From contig JANRBR010000039.1 of assembly GCA_030727405.1 (NCBI GenBank), forward strand, positions 62,001-126,000: a DNA stretch of 64,000 nucleotides. Direction: 5' to 3'. This DNA is from Crocinitomicaceae bacterium (GTDB lineage: Bacteria > Bacteroidota > Bacteroidia > Flavobacteriales_D > Crocinitomicaceae). Below are positions 37,221 through 46,806 of the stretch, in pieces. Position 1 is the stretch's first letter. Every line of letters starts with the position of its first letter. Under the pieces are notes generated by a model. The model did not search any database and was not told where the DNA came from. It was given only the letters and a program-made list of their open reading frames with translations. The position numbers and the translations under genes were made by a program.

Positions 37221-38493
37221 AAATTCCCTCTCCCCTGGTTCTAAAAATTGGATTGCCAAATTTTTTCAATTACTAGACAAGGACGTCATCTCCCTTGATT
37301 TAGACTTGGTTCAAAGCAACGAGTCAGACATCACCCATTTCATTTCACATAGAACGGGACTCGTTTATGGAAACGCGATGCATTTACTTTTTTCACATGG
37401 TTTAGATGCAAATAAATTCACACATGATGAAAAATTAAAATTACTTTTATTTGAGACCTTGTTATTCACCTATTTGAGGAAAAAACAAGGTATTTTTGAT
37501 CAAGACGCCTTTTTGGAAAGCTTGGTAGACTTTTACGGAACGACACAAGACTCAGGTGTTTTTGCTTGGTTTGACAGGGTATTCAAAGGAAAAGCAGGCC
37601 TTGATATAGAAGAAATCCTAGCCCAACGCATTCACGTTAAAAGCACTTTTTTTGGAGCAAATTATTGGTTAAACCACATGTCGAATGCGTTTGTTTTTCT
37701 TGACATCGTATTATACCGAGCGTTTTTGGAAGGAAAAATCCATTCATTCAGCAGCCATTACCACGATTATGCGAGTTCACTCATGAACAGTGTCATCTAT
37801 GCCGCATATGCAGACAATAATGTGGAAGAAAAAGAGCAACGGGTTTTATGGCATTTTTTAGCATCGACAGAACTTGGAAAAGCACACAGAAATCGCTTTG
37901 AAAACCGCATATTAACAGGAGTTCCATTAAAAGTTATCAAGCAAGAATTTATCGAAGACAAGCTACTTTCTAAAGTAAGTTACGAGCTAGGTATTTTTCT
38001 GATACAGGGAACACATGAACCCACAGAAATAGAATACAAACACTTGAAATCACTGGGTCGTTCGATTGGATTGACCGAAAAAGAAATGCAAGAGTCTATG
38101 GAGATGTGTACGGCTTATATGCTTCAAAATCATAATGAAAACCTTGTTTTTCAATCCGAAACTGATAGTGGGTATGTATTCAAATCATTTAGTCAAAAAT
38201 GGATCCGAATTCTAGGACGAAATAAAGATAAGCTCGTTCAAGAAATGCGTGAGAGCAAAGAACTGATGGCTTTGATTCAGAAATCGAGAAAAGAGGAACT
38301 AAGTCCAATGGAAAAAGAGCAAGTTCGCACGCAATTCTTGGATTTAATTAAAACCATGCCCTCCATTGCGTTATTTCTTTTGCCTGGAGGGAGCTTACTT
38401 CTCCCTTTAATTCTTAAACTTGTTCCTGAATTAGTGCCTTCCGCGTTCAAGGTAAATGAAATTGAAAAAACAAGCGAAAAAAATGAACTGTAA
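37207..38493 (+). CDS. LETM1-related protein
   Basis: A 428-residue, mostly helical cytoplasmic protein with no signal peptide. Near the C-terminus it carries IALFLLPGGSLLLPLILKLV followed by PELVPSAF (about residues 385-415), the hallmark of the LETM1 ribosome-binding-like domain; flavobacterial relatives carry the label LETM1-related biofilm-associated protein. The middle (DNNVEEKEQRVLWHFLAS) resembles a TerB-like helical region, but I am not sure of it. The ATG at 37207 is chosen; a TTG at 37189 lies deeper in the previous gene. The gene overlaps the barrel gene by 14 bases and the next gene by 11. Confidence 0.75.
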   Translation: MSSLKNSLSPGSKNWIAKFFQLLDKDVISLDLDLVQSNESDITHFISHRTGLVYGNAMHLLFSHGLDANKFTHDEKLKLLLFETLLFTYLRKKQGIFDQDAFLESLVDFYGTTQDSGVFAWFDRVFKGKAGLDIEEILAQRIHVKSTFFGANYWLNHMSNAFVFLDIVLYRAFLEGKIHSFSSHYHDYASSLMNSVIYAAYADNNVEEKEQRVLWHFLASTELGKAHRNRFENRILTGVPLKVIKQEFIEDKLLSKVSYELGIFLIQGTHEPTEIEYKHLKSLGRSIGLTEKEMQESMEMCTAYMLQNHNENLVFQSETDSGYVFKSFSQKWIRILGRNKDKLVQEMRESKELMALIQKSRKEELSPMEKEQVRTQFLDLIKTMPSIALFLLPGGSLLLPLILKLVPELVPSAFKVNEIEKTSEKNEL

Positions 38494-38914
38494 AATCCAT
38501 GTATACCTACTAAACGATTTGTATTCTCAAGCATTTGCGGATGAAAATCACGATGGAAATCCATCTATTGACAATGTTAAATACGACTGGGAGGATGAAT
38601 TATCGATTTCCAGTGATGTAACTGAAGTAACTGAATTAAAAAGCGTTAGTTATCCATTGGCAGGAATCGATGAAAACGAACAGTCCTTTCAATACGACAT
38701 ACCTCACATGCATTTATTTGAAATTCAATCATCAGATGCTCCAAAAGTATATGTTGGCGCCTCCGAAAGCATCATTTCTGAAGCTAAATTCCAGCAAACC
38801 GATCAGGGATTTGTCATTGAAATCTTTTTGAAAGATTACGAACCAATGTCGAATCCAACTCCAGGAATATTCATTGCATCAAAATCCTTCCCGAAAGAAC
38901 TCATTCGCTTATGA
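38483..38914 (+). CDS. Hypothetical protein between LETM1-related and ABC ATPase genes
   Basis: A 143-residue protein with no signal peptide or membrane segment. It starts MNCKIHVYLLNDLYSQAFAD, and later has DIPHMHLFEIQSSDAPKVYV and SESIISEAKFQQTDQGFVIE; the overall pattern is alpha/beta with many acidic residues. I recognise no family. The ATG at 38483 overlaps the preceding gene by 11 bases and its stop shares bases with the next ATG (ATGA, 38911-38914), so all are read from one transcript. Confidence 0.6.
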   Translation: MNCKIHVYLLNDLYSQAFADENHDGNPSIDNVKYDWEDELSISSDVTEVTELKSVSYPLAGIDENEQSFQYDIPHMHLFEIQSSDAPKVYVGASESIISEAKFQQTDQGFVIEIFLKDYEPMSNPTPGIFIASKSFPKELIRL

Positions 38915-39840
38915 TTGCATTGAAGAACATTGAACTTAGCTATGCAAAACCGATCATAAAACGGGCTAACCTCAACGTTAAAAAAGGAGAGATTCTTGGA
39001 CTTGTTGGGAAAAGTGGTGCAGGTAAATCTTCTTTGTTAAAAATCATTGCTGGCCTCATTGATCCAGATAAAGGAGAAGTTTCTTTAGCGGACAAAATTC
39101 AACCGCGTGTTCATCAATTATTAATTCCTGGATTCAAACACGTTGCGATGGTCAATCAGGACTTCAAACTCGATGTTTACCATACCGTCGAGGAAAACTT
39201 GCGCGAAGTGGTGTTGCACCTTCCGGATCAAAAAAGGGATAAAAGGGTGCAGCAATTGTTGCGGCTATTCGACCTTAAATCCATTTCTTCAACAAAAGCA
39301 CACCTCATTTCTGGTGGGGAACAACAACGTCTAGCGATTGCAAGAGCAATTGCTGATCAACCGGCCGTATTATTACTAGACGAGCCTTTTGGACACCTTG
39401 ACGCCAATTTACGCGCACGGCTAACAACTCATTTGATCCGTTTGCGAGAAGAAGAACAGACCACCATTGTTTTGGTTTCTCATGAAGGACAAGATGTTCT
39501 GGGGCTTTGTGACTCCATTTGCATCTTAAAAAATGGAACCTTAAGTAAAAAATACAAGCCCGAATTTCTCTATTACCATTATTCCAATGTGCAACAAGCA
39601 CGGTTATTTGGACCAGTGAACGTGATTCAACAAAACGAAAAGACAGTGCTTTTTAGGCCTGATGAATACCGCATTTCGAGCTCCGAAAATGGGATTCCTG
39701 TTGAATTTATGCGCAGTATTTTTGTTGGTGGCTTATACCATAACTATTTTAAAACGGAACAGGGAACAACCATTGTTTTATATCAATTTGAACGATTAAA
39801 TGACGCCACAAGAATCGAAATCAATAAAAAAACAAGCTAA
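38911..39840 (+). CDS. ABC transporter ATP-binding protein with C-terminal TOBE-like extension
   Basis: Walker A is GLVGKSGAGKSSLLKI (about residues 31-46), the signature is LISGGEQQRLAIARAIADQ, Walker B is AVLLLDEPFGHLDANLR and the switch His is in VLVSHEGQD. Residues about 230-309 form an extra beta-rich domain (LFRPDEYRISSSENG), like the TOBE domain of CysA/PotA-type importers. No permease gene or solute-binding protein is nearby in the window, so its partner is unknown. It overlaps the preceding gene by four bases and the next gene by 41 bases. Confidence 0.85.
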   Translation: MIALKNIELSYAKPIIKRANLNVKKGEILGLVGKSGAGKSSLLKIIAGLIDPDKGEVSLADKIQPRVHQLLIPGFKHVAMVNQDFKLDVYHTVEENLREVVLHLPDQKRDKRVQQLLRLFDLKSISSTKAHLISGGEQQRLAIARAIADQPAVLLLDEPFGHLDANLRARLTTHLIRLREEEQTTIVLVSHEGQDVLGLCDSICILKNGTLSKKYKPEFLYYHYSNVQQARLFGPVNVIQQNEKTVLFRPDEYRISSSENGIPVEFMRSIFVGGLYHNYFKTEQGTTIVLYQFERLNDATRIEINKKTS

Positions 39841-40702
39841 TTTAAAATGGTATTGGGGCCTAATGGCCTTCAAGGAAGCCGTTGTAAGTTATGTGAAAGA
39901 TGGGGCATTTTACCATGGAGCCGCACTTGCCTATTACACCCTCTTTGCATTTATACCCATCATTTATTTAACCAGTTCGATTTTCGGAAGATTGGTTGGG
40001 TCGGAAAACATGAAAGTGATGCTTTCTGATCTGCTTCAAAATCAAATGGGTATGACGGATAGTTCCTCCATTTTAGAGGTGGTCAATGGAATGTCTTTAC
40101 ATAAACCCAGTTTTTTCATGGAAATGATCAGTGTGGCAGTCCTTCTTTATAGTTGCTCTGCCTTTTTTGTTTCTTTAAAACGAAGTTTAAATGAATTTTT
40201 TCAGGTCACAAAAAAAAACAGGAAAGAAGAAAATTTATTCATGGACATCATTGGATTTCGCTTCATATCCATGGGACTTCTTGCTGTATTTGCCTTAATC
40301 ATCATCCTATTCTACTTTGCCCAAGTTTTTATTTTTTCGGCCATCCAAAATTGGAATCAGTACCATAGTGGCATCCTCGATTTTTCGTTAGAAATACTTC
40401 AAAACATATTGACGATAGGCAGCAATTTAATAATATTCACACTTATCTTTAAATACATACCTGATGCACAAGTAAAGTGGAATGTGGCATTTAAGGGCGC
40501 TGTATTTACTTCTATTTTACTCGTTTTGAGTCAATTCGCCATTAATTATTACCTACACAATTATTTTGTACTCGGGAAAATTGGCATCGCCAACTCCTTA
40601 TTCGTAACACTCGCTTGGGTGCATTATTCTGCACAAATTGTCTTTCTAGGCGCGAAATTCACTTCGGTAGTTGGAAAAATGACGGGACAGGAGATCAAAT
40701 AA
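39800..40702 (+). CDS. YihY/BrkB-family inner-membrane protein
   Basis: A 300-residue protein with six hydrophobic segments. The family pattern KDGAFYHGAALAYYTLFAFI is at about residues 35-55, and the C-terminal YIPDAQVKWNVAFKGAVFTS is typical of YihY. Historically called ribonuclease BN, the family has no proven activity. The ATG at 39800 lies 41 bases inside the ABC ATPase gene; a later in-frame ATG at 39863 would remove the overlap but shorten the cytoplasmic N-terminus. Translational coupling with the ATPase is likely. Confidence 0.88.
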   Translation: MTPQESKSIKKQANLKWYWGLMAFKEAVVSYVKDGAFYHGAALAYYTLFAFIPIIYLTSSIFGRLVGSENMKVMLSDLLQNQMGMTDSSSILEVVNGMSLHKPSFFMEMISVAVLLYSCSAFFVSLKRSLNEFFQVTKKNRKEENLFMDIIGFRFISMGLLAVFALIIILFYFAQVFIFSAIQNWNQYHSGILDFSLEILQNILTIGSNLIIFTLIFKYIPDAQVKWNVAFKGAVFTSILLVLSQFAINYYLHNYFVLGKIGIANSLFVTLAWVHYSAQIVFLGAKFTSVVGKMTGQEIK

Positions 40703-40706
40703 AATC

Positions 40707-43232
40707 CTATAATAAAGCTGGCGGCTTGCGGATTTCAATTTTGGCATCTTTGAAAATGGACGAAGTATTCCGGATGCTAAACAGAAAACTTTTGTTTCCT
40801 CCAACCGGTACATAATAAAAAGACAAGGCCCAGCAGTGTAAATTTCGATTCAATGAAAAATAAGCGTTGGTTAATCGAAAATCCTGCAAGTTAAAGTTCA
40901 AATTACCGGATAAGTTCCACCGTTTCGTTGGGCTAACATCTCCGCTAACAACCAATGTTTGCGCAATATTAGTTTTCGATGGATTAATCGTCGAAATAGC
41001 CTGATTGGTGTTGATGGAATAAACGTGTGATAGATTCATCTTCCAAGGAATGTCAAAGTACACTGCACGTTCAGGATGCAGGGCGTAATAATTAAAATCA
41101 GCATTCCAATTTTGTTCATTTGCCACTGTAGTGGTGTTGGCTACTTTCTCTCGTGATTTTTTAGGCGCAATCGTAAGCGATGTTGTTAGGTTTGTTGTTA
41201 AAAATCGGCCCAATCCTTGATTATTTGTTACAGCATAGGAAGCTGTTGTTTTTCCAGTTGTTGCATTCCATGCGTAAGGACTAAAGGAGGCTCCAGAAAC
41301 GAAATTCACCCAGTCAGCAGGACTAATTCTTAAGTTTAATCCAATATTAGACAAAGGCATTGTGTCCTTCAAGAAATCATAATTTCCATTAATGGAAAGC
41401 TGATCAATCAAACGGATTTTACGGTAACCAGTCAAAGTATCCTTATCCGACTTCACCTTTAGCTCCATTGTGTTATTGATTCCAAAATTCAACAAGGATG
41501 CTTTCTGTGCATTTCCTACCGTGTAAATGGATCGTTCATAGGGAGAATATTTGATGTTGCTTTGATTGGCGCCAGCATCCGCTTGTAACCATTCATTTAA
41601 TTGAGGTACGTACCTAAATCCGATGGAAGGAGTGATCAAATGACGCAATTTTGGTTTGTTCTTTCCAACAAATTGATAGTACGAATAAATCACCGAGGTT
41701 ACATTCACATTGACGTTCACTTCATGAGCCATCCCAAATTCTTGCAAGGTGTCAATCTTCGTTGCATTTGAGGCAGCATCATAGGATTTTTGAATCTGTT
41801 GTAAATTGATTTTATTCCCATAATTAATCGTTGGATTTATTTTAATCGCATTTCCAAATAAACTCGTTGTGGTCTGAATGGTCATGGATTGTGAAATCCC
41901 ATTCATGAATTGCTGAGAAATCCCATTCAAATCCCCTTTCGATAACAATTGATCGGAGAAATTTGAGCGATTTTGACCCTCGAAATTGTAAGAAATCCCG
42001 ATTCGTTCAATCGTTTTCTTCCAGTTTTTATCGCTTGTTTTAAAAGCGCTTTTGAATGGAAAAACACGTGTTAAATTAGCCGTTAAAATTGGACTCACCA
42101 AGGCAATGTTTTTGGCAATGGAATTTTGACGCATGGAAATTTTCATGCCCATATTGAATGGTTTGCCAGGAAAAGCCCTATTTAAATTGATGTCGGAATT
42201 AAAGGAGTTATTGAAATATTCTGGATTGATTGGGTCAAGGTTATTCTTCGTGGTATTATCCGAAATGAAGTTGACGTTCGAAGAAAAACTCCAAAATGGA
42301 TTCGATTTCGCTTCTTTGCGATGCGACCATTGAATGCTCAACTTATTGTTTTTATTGTTCGTAGGAAATCCATTATTAAATTGCTGGAATCCGAGCGAAA
42401 TCCTTCCAGAAAAACCATAGCGCTTCGCATAGTCTAGGTCGTTGCGCAGTCCCCAAGATCCTCGGCTATAAACGTTGGCGTATACAGCGGTTTGAAAACG
42501 GTCATTGATCGGGAAGAAATAACCCAAATTTTGAATGCCGAAACCATAAGTTGAAATTGGGACAAACTCTGGGAACAATAATCCATTCTTTTTCTGCTCC
42601 TTGGTTGGTATAAATGAAAATGGGAGCCCTAGTGGCGTTGGGATTCCATTGATCCATAAATTCATTGGTCCGGTTACAATGCGTTCATTCGGTACAATGA
42701 CTCCCTTGCTTAACTGAAAATGATAATGCGGCTCGTCTAAATCGCAGGTTGTTAAACGACCTTTCAACAAATGAATCTCATCATTTGGATGTCGTTTCGC
42801 TGTTTCCATGTGGAAATAAAACTCATCTTGTTTAATGGCTAATTCCTCTAGAAATCCTTTTTGGGTCTTCGTATTGTACTTTAGCGTATGGCAGGTTACC
42901 GATTCTCCACCATCGGTAAATACCGGAAATTCCACTTTATTGCTGTCCTTGTCGTACCAATATTTTGCGGCGATTTCGTTGGCGTCTAAATCCAATAAAA
43001 TGTATCCAGCGGTAATCAATAAACCCTCCATTTCCACTTTGGCATTTCCAAAAAGGTGGATTTGTTTCTTTTCCATATCATTCCAAATACGCTCGTCGGC
43101 GGAATAAGTAATGATGTTGCGCAAACTAGAGTCATTGACATACAAGGTGTTCTGAGCTGTAACCACAGACAAATTGCACATTATTAACAATGTAACGAAG
43201 AAAAGTTGTTGTATGTGTGTTCTTTTGGTCAA
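40707..43232 (-). CDS. lptD: LPS-assembly outer-membrane protein LptD
   Basis: LptD forms the outer-membrane pore that inserts lipopolysaccharide. An 841-residue protein with signal peptide (FFVTLLIMCNLSVVTAQ), an N-terminal OstA-like beta-jellyroll (IHLFGNAKVEMEGLLITAGY, then ETAKRHPNDEIHLLKGRLTT CDLDEPHYHF, residues about 45-185), and a large barrel domain starting at NLWINGIPTPLGLPFSFIPT. No ATG is available: a stop lies 12 bases upstream and the next in-frame ATG would cut the signal peptide, so the TTG at 43232 is the likely start. It is divergent from an amidase gene with a 22-base gap. Confidence 0.9.
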   Translation of the reverse strand: MTKRTHIQQLFFVTLLIMCNLSVVTAQNTLYVNDSSLRNIITYSADERIWNDMEKKQIHLFGNAKVEMEGLLITAGYILLDLDANEIAAKYWYDKDSNKVEFPVFTDGGESVTCHTLKYNTKTQKGFLEELAIKQDEFYFHMETAKRHPNDEIHLLKGRLTTCDLDEPHYHFQLSKGVIVPNERIVTGPMNLWINGIPTPLGLPFSFIPTKEQKKNGLLFPEFVPISTYGFGIQNLGYFFPINDRFQTAVYANVYSRGSWGLRNDLDYAKRYGFSGRISLGFQQFNNGFPTNNKNNKLSIQWSHRKEAKSNPFWSFSSNVNFISDNTTKNNLDPINPEYFNNSFNSDINLNRAFPGKPFNMGMKISMRQNSIAKNIALVSPILTANLTRVFPFKSAFKTSDKNWKKTIERIGISYNFEGQNRSNFSDQLLSKGDLNGISQQFMNGISQSMTIQTTTSLFGNAIKINPTINYGNKINLQQIQKSYDAASNATKIDTLQEFGMAHEVNVNVNVTSVIYSYYQFVGKNKPKLRHLITPSIGFRYVPQLNEWLQADAGANQSNIKYSPYERSIYTVGNAQKASLLNFGINNTMELKVKSDKDTLTGYRKIRLIDQLSINGNYDFLKDTMPLSNIGLNLRISPADWVNFVSGASFSPYAWNATTGKTTASYAVTNNQGLGRFLTTNLTTSLTIAPKKSREKVANTTTVANEQNWNADFNYYALHPERAVYFDIPWKMNLSHVYSINTNQAISTINPSKTNIAQTLVVSGDVSPTKRWNLSGNLNFNLQDFRLTNAYFSLNRNLHCWALSFYYVPVGGNKSFLFSIRNTSSIFKDAKIEIRKPPALL

Positions 43233-43242
43233 AGTTGACTCT

Positions 43243-43250
43243 TAATTTTG
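43243..43250 (+). promoter_or_regulatory. Promoter -7 box for the amidase operon
   Basis: TAATTTTG ends 4 bases before the amidase ATG at 43255, predicting a leaderless mRNA. A TTTG at 43224-43227, 15 bases upstream, could be the -33 element. Confidence 0.55.
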
Positions 43251-43254
43251 TTGT

Positions 43255-44427
43255 ATGCGCAATAAACGTACAAAGCTACCAAAATTCAAGTTGTTTGTGA
43301 AAAACGAATTAAAACTACATTTATTTACATGGATGTCTGTTTTTCTTTTATCCTTTCAAGGGTTTGCACAAGGAACACCCAATCATGGCATTAAAACCGT
43401 AGTAATCGATGCTGGTCATGGCGGGAAAGATCCAGGATGTCACGGTAGTTTTGCGCATGAGAAAGTTGTTTGCCTCGAAATGGCTTTGAAACTAGGAGCG
43501 AAAATTAAAAGTAAATACCCAAACGTTAACGTCATTTACACCCGGACAACCGATGTGTTCGTGGAACTAATCGACCGAGCGAACATAGCCAACAAAGCAA
43601 ATGCGGACCTATTTATTTGCATCCATGCAAATGCCGGAAGTAGCTCCGCTTACGGAACAGAAACCTACGTCCTTGGATTGCATCGCACAGAGGCTCAACA
43701 AAGGGTCATGGAAAGAGAAAACTCCATTATTGCCTTAGAAGATGACAAAGGAGCGAAATACAAAAACTTTGATTTATCCCCCGATGCGATCATTCAATTG
43801 CAACTGCAAGGTTCGGTTTACTTGAATCACTCCATCGAATTTGCGGAATATTTACAAAAAGAATTCAAACGAATCGGACGCTATGACCGTGGTGTGAAAC
43901 AAGCAGGTTTTTTGGTTTTATATAAAACAACCATGCCTAGTGTTTTGATTGAAACGGGTTTTTTACCGAATCCGACCGAAGAAAAATTCATTGGATCTAC
44001 TGATGGACAAGAGAAAATGGCAGCAGCCATGTTTAAAGCGTTTGAAAATTATAAAAAACAAATAGAAGGAAAAGTGGTGGCAACTGGTCAGGTCGATATG
44101 GTCGTGAAACCCACTGACCCCAAACCAAAGGAACCCGTCAAAAATTTAGCTGACTCTTCTGGACTCGTTTTCCGAGTGCAAATTGAAACTTCCGACAAAC
44201 AAATCGCGATGAATTCATCACGCTTTAAAGGACTTGAAATTTATGAATACGTGGAAAACAACATGTATAAATACTGCACTGGAACCTTTAAAAATGACCT
44301 CGCTGGAGCCAAAAACTACAAAAACGAATTGATTGAAAAAGGATTTAATCATGCTTTTGTAGCTGCGTTCATGAACGGAGAGCGAATTAGTATTGAAAAA
44401 GCGATTAAATTAGCAGAAAAAAAGTAG
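43255..44427 (+). CDS. N-acetylmuramoyl-L-alanine amidase (Amidase_3)
   Basis: This enzyme cuts the bond between muramic acid and the peptide in peptidoglycan. The zinc-amidase motifs are VVIDAGHGGKDPGCHGSFAH, EKVVCLEMALKLG, ADLFICIHANAGSSSAYGTE and MPSVLIETGFLPNPTEE. A basic N-terminus and hydrophobic segment (LFTWMSVFLLSFQGFAQ) form a long signal peptide. The C-terminal 90 residues (FRVQIETSDKQIAM onward) are a SPOR-like domain, typical for septum-located amidases. It heads an operon with mlaD. Confidence 0.92.
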   Translation: MRNKRTKLPKFKLFVKNELKLHLFTWMSVFLLSFQGFAQGTPNHGIKTVVIDAGHGGKDPGCHGSFAHEKVVCLEMALKLGAKIKSKYPNVNVIYTRTTDVFVELIDRANIANKANADLFICIHANAGSSSAYGTETYVLGLHRTEAQQRVMERENSIIALEDDKGAKYKNFDLSPDAIIQLQLQGSVYLNHSIEFAEYLQKEFKRIGRYDRGVKQAGFLVLYKTTMPSVLIETGFLPNPTEEKFIGSTDGQEKMAAAMFKAFENYKKQIEGKVVATGQVDMVVKPTDPKPKEPVKNLADSSGLVFRVQIETSDKQIAMNSSRFKGLEIYEYVENNMYKYCTGTFKNDLAGAKNYKNELIEKGFNHAFVAAFMNGERISIEKAIKLAEKK

Positions 44428-44428
44428 T

Positions 44429-45466
44429 TTGAAGTTCACGAAAGAAATAAAAGCCGCCATCATTGCATTGGCATCTATCGCCGTTTTATACACCGGGATA
44501 AACTTTCTGAAAGGAAATAGTTTCCTTGGTGGAGACATCAAATATACAGCGTATTTCCCTAATACTGGGTCGATTATGGTCTCCAGTAATGTTACATTGA
44601 ACGGTGTGACCGTTGGTAAAGTAACGGCCATAAAATCCATTCCAAATGGTCCGGTAAATAAAAAAGTCAAGATGACCTTCAACATTCAAGAAAAAGACAT
44701 TCGCCTCCCAAAAGGCACTTTTGTTGAGATTGGCTCTTTAGATTTTATTAATAAAAGTTTAATAATTCACACACCAGCCAATATTTCAAAAGGTTATTAC
44801 AAGCCAAATAGCGTGATCCCTGGAAAATTGTCGATTGACATGGTTACGCAAGTGAAAGCATATGCCGACCCCATTTCTCAGCGCCTTCAAAAGATGATGG
44901 GCTCCATCGATCGAATGGTGATTTCTTTGTCCTCGTTCTGGGATACAACCGCGACATCGGAAATTGAAGGTAGTTTGCTCGAAGTGAAAAACACGATTAA
45001 ACGTTTGGGCCGAGTGGCAAATGAACTAGAAGGGTTTATTGCTTCTGAACGGAATCAATTTTCTAAGATCATGTCGAATGTCGAATCCATTACCCTAAAC
45101 ATTCGCAAAAGCAATGATGAGCTTTCCAAAATCATCGGAAATACACGTAAAATTACGGACGATTTTGTTAGTGCCGATTTCAAAACTGTTATTTTGGATG
45201 CCCAGACAACCATCAAAAAACTGAACCTCGCCTTGGAAGATGTGGAGAACGGTCATGGTACTTTGGGGAAATTGATTCATGACGAAAAATTATACAATGA
45301 ATTGGTCGAAACGAACAAAGATTTGCAAAACCTCGTGACCGATTTACAAGAAAATCCTAGTCGATACGTGCACTTCTCGGTCTTCGGTAAGAAATCTGAG
45401 GGACTTATTCTAAGTGAGAAAGAGGAATTGAAATTCAAAAAGTGGTTGGACACCATCCCAGACTAA
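44429..45466 (+). CDS. MlaD/MCE-family lipid-transport protein
   Basis: A single N-terminal membrane segment (KAAIIALASIAVLYTGINFL) anchors an MCE domain: YTAYFPNTGSIMVSSNVTLN, then GVTVGKVTAIKSIP, FNIQEKDIRLPKG and an amphipathic coiled coil (residues about 180-300). MCE proteins shuttle phospholipids between membranes. The start is TTG at 44429, one base after the amidase stop; it gives the standard MKFTKEIKAA N-terminus and no ATG serves. No mlaE/F genes are near, so the complex partners are elsewhere. Confidence 0.88.
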   Translation: MKFTKEIKAAIIALASIAVLYTGINFLKGNSFLGGDIKYTAYFPNTGSIMVSSNVTLNGVTVGKVTAIKSIPNGPVNKKVKMTFNIQEKDIRLPKGTFVEIGSLDFINKSLIIHTPANISKGYYKPNSVIPGKLSIDMVTQVKAYADPISQRLQKMMGSIDRMVISLSSFWDTTATSEIEGSLLEVKNTIKRLGRVANELEGFIASERNQFSKIMSNVESITLNIRKSNDELSKIIGNTRKITDDFVSADFKTVILDAQTTIKKLNLALEDVENGHGTLGKLIHDEKLYNELVETNKDLQNLVTDLQENPSRYVHFSVFGKKSEGLILSEKEELKFKKWLDTIPD

Positions 45467-45477
45467 TTTAAACATTC

Positions 45478-46806
45478 ATGGAAATCGTATTTTTTGCCAT
45501 TCTTTTAAGCGCGGGACTTGGATTTTTCGCGTACAACGCATGGAAAGTGCGTTACAACATCTTACTTGGACAAGACACCGATCGTTCGGATCAAAAAGGA
45601 ACGCGCATTAAAACAATGGTTTTGGTCGCTTTTGGTCAAAAGAAAATGTTCTCTCGCCCAATACCGGCATTGTTACACCTTGCTTTATATGTTGCTTTTG
45701 TCATTACTCAGATTGAATTAATTGAAATTGCCATTGATGGATTAAGTGGCCATCATCGGTACTTTTATTTCAAATTAGGAGTATTCTATCCATTCATGAT
45801 CAGTTTCATCGAAATCTTGTCCGTATTGGCTTTCGTTGCAACCCTAGCCTTCTTGATCCGTCGAAATTTATTGAAACTACCGCGTTTTACCATGCGTGAA
45901 CTAATGGGTTGGCCAACGAAGGATGCCAACCTTATTTTAATCATGGAAATCGTATTGATCTGTTGCATTTTCAGCATGAACGGAGCAGATGAGGTACTTT
46001 ACAGCAGAGGCGGCTCACATGTGGCGTTTGCGAAAGGACATTTTGATTTTGCCATTTCATCGTGGATGGGTCCCCTTCTCTTTCAAGACTTGAGCATCGA
46101 TTCCTTGCACATCATTGAACGCATGGGTTGGTGGGGTCATATTTTCATGGTCTTTGCCTTTTTGAACTACCTGCCCTACTCGAAACATTTTCACATTTTG
46201 TTGGCTTTTCCTAATACATATTATTCCAATTTGGAGGAAAAAGGGAGATTTAACAACATGGAATCGGTGACAAACGAAGTTAAGTTGATGTTAGATCCGA
46301 ACGCAGATCCATACGCCGCGCCTGCAAATCCAGAAGAAGCACCGAAACGATTTGGCGCAAAAGATGTGACGGATTTAACTTGGAAAAACCTGCTTGATGC
46401 CTACACCTGTACGGAATGTGGAAGGTGTTCATCCTCCTGTCCAGCAAACATGACTGGAAAACTTTTATCCCCAAGAAAAATCATGATGGATACAAGGGAT
46501 CGTCTGGTGGAAGTTGGAGAAAACTACCGCAAACATGGCAAAGGATACGATGATGGAAAAAGCTTGATTGGCGATTACATCACGGAAGAAGAAATTTGGG
46601 CATGTACAAGTTGTAATGCTTGTGTACAAGAATGCCCCGTAAACATTGATCCATTATCCATCATCGTTGATTTACGACGCTACTTGGTGATGGAAGAATC
46701 GAAAGTTCCTAGTGAATTAACAGGAATGCTTACAAACATTGAAAACAACGGTGCGCCTTGGCAATTCGCACAAACAGAACGATTAAATTGGGCAAATGAA
46801 GAATAA
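45478..46806 (+). CDS. Membrane-bound 4Fe-4S dicluster protein (Hdr/GlpC-like electron-transfer subunit)
   Basis: Five or six hydrophobic segments in residues 1-240 (NarI/HdrE-like region with conserved His) precede two ferredoxin-type clusters: CTECGRCSSSCPA and CTSCNACVQECPVNIDPL (residues about 308-395). It likely carries electrons from the quinone pool or another donor to the CCG-domain protein encoded two genes later. It starts 11 bases after the mlaD stop and overlaps the next gene by 11 bases. Confidence 0.88.
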   Translation: MEIVFFAILLSAGLGFFAYNAWKVRYNILLGQDTDRSDQKGTRIKTMVLVAFGQKKMFSRPIPALLHLALYVAFVITQIELIEIAIDGLSGHHRYFYFKLGVFYPFMISFIEILSVLAFVATLAFLIRRNLLKLPRFTMRELMGWPTKDANLILIMEIVLICCIFSMNGADEVLYSRGGSHVAFAKGHFDFAISSWMGPLLFQDLSIDSLHIIERMGWWGHIFMVFAFLNYLPYSKHFHILLAFPNTYYSNLEEKGRFNNMESVTNEVKLMLDPNADPYAAPANPEEAPKRFGAKDVTDLTWKNLLDAYTCTECGRCSSSCPANMTGKLLSPRKIMMDTRDRLVEVGENYRKHGKGYDDGKSLIGDYITEEEIWACTSCNACVQECPVNIDPLSIIVDLRRYLVMEESKVPSELTGMLTNIENNGAPWQFAQTERLNWANEE

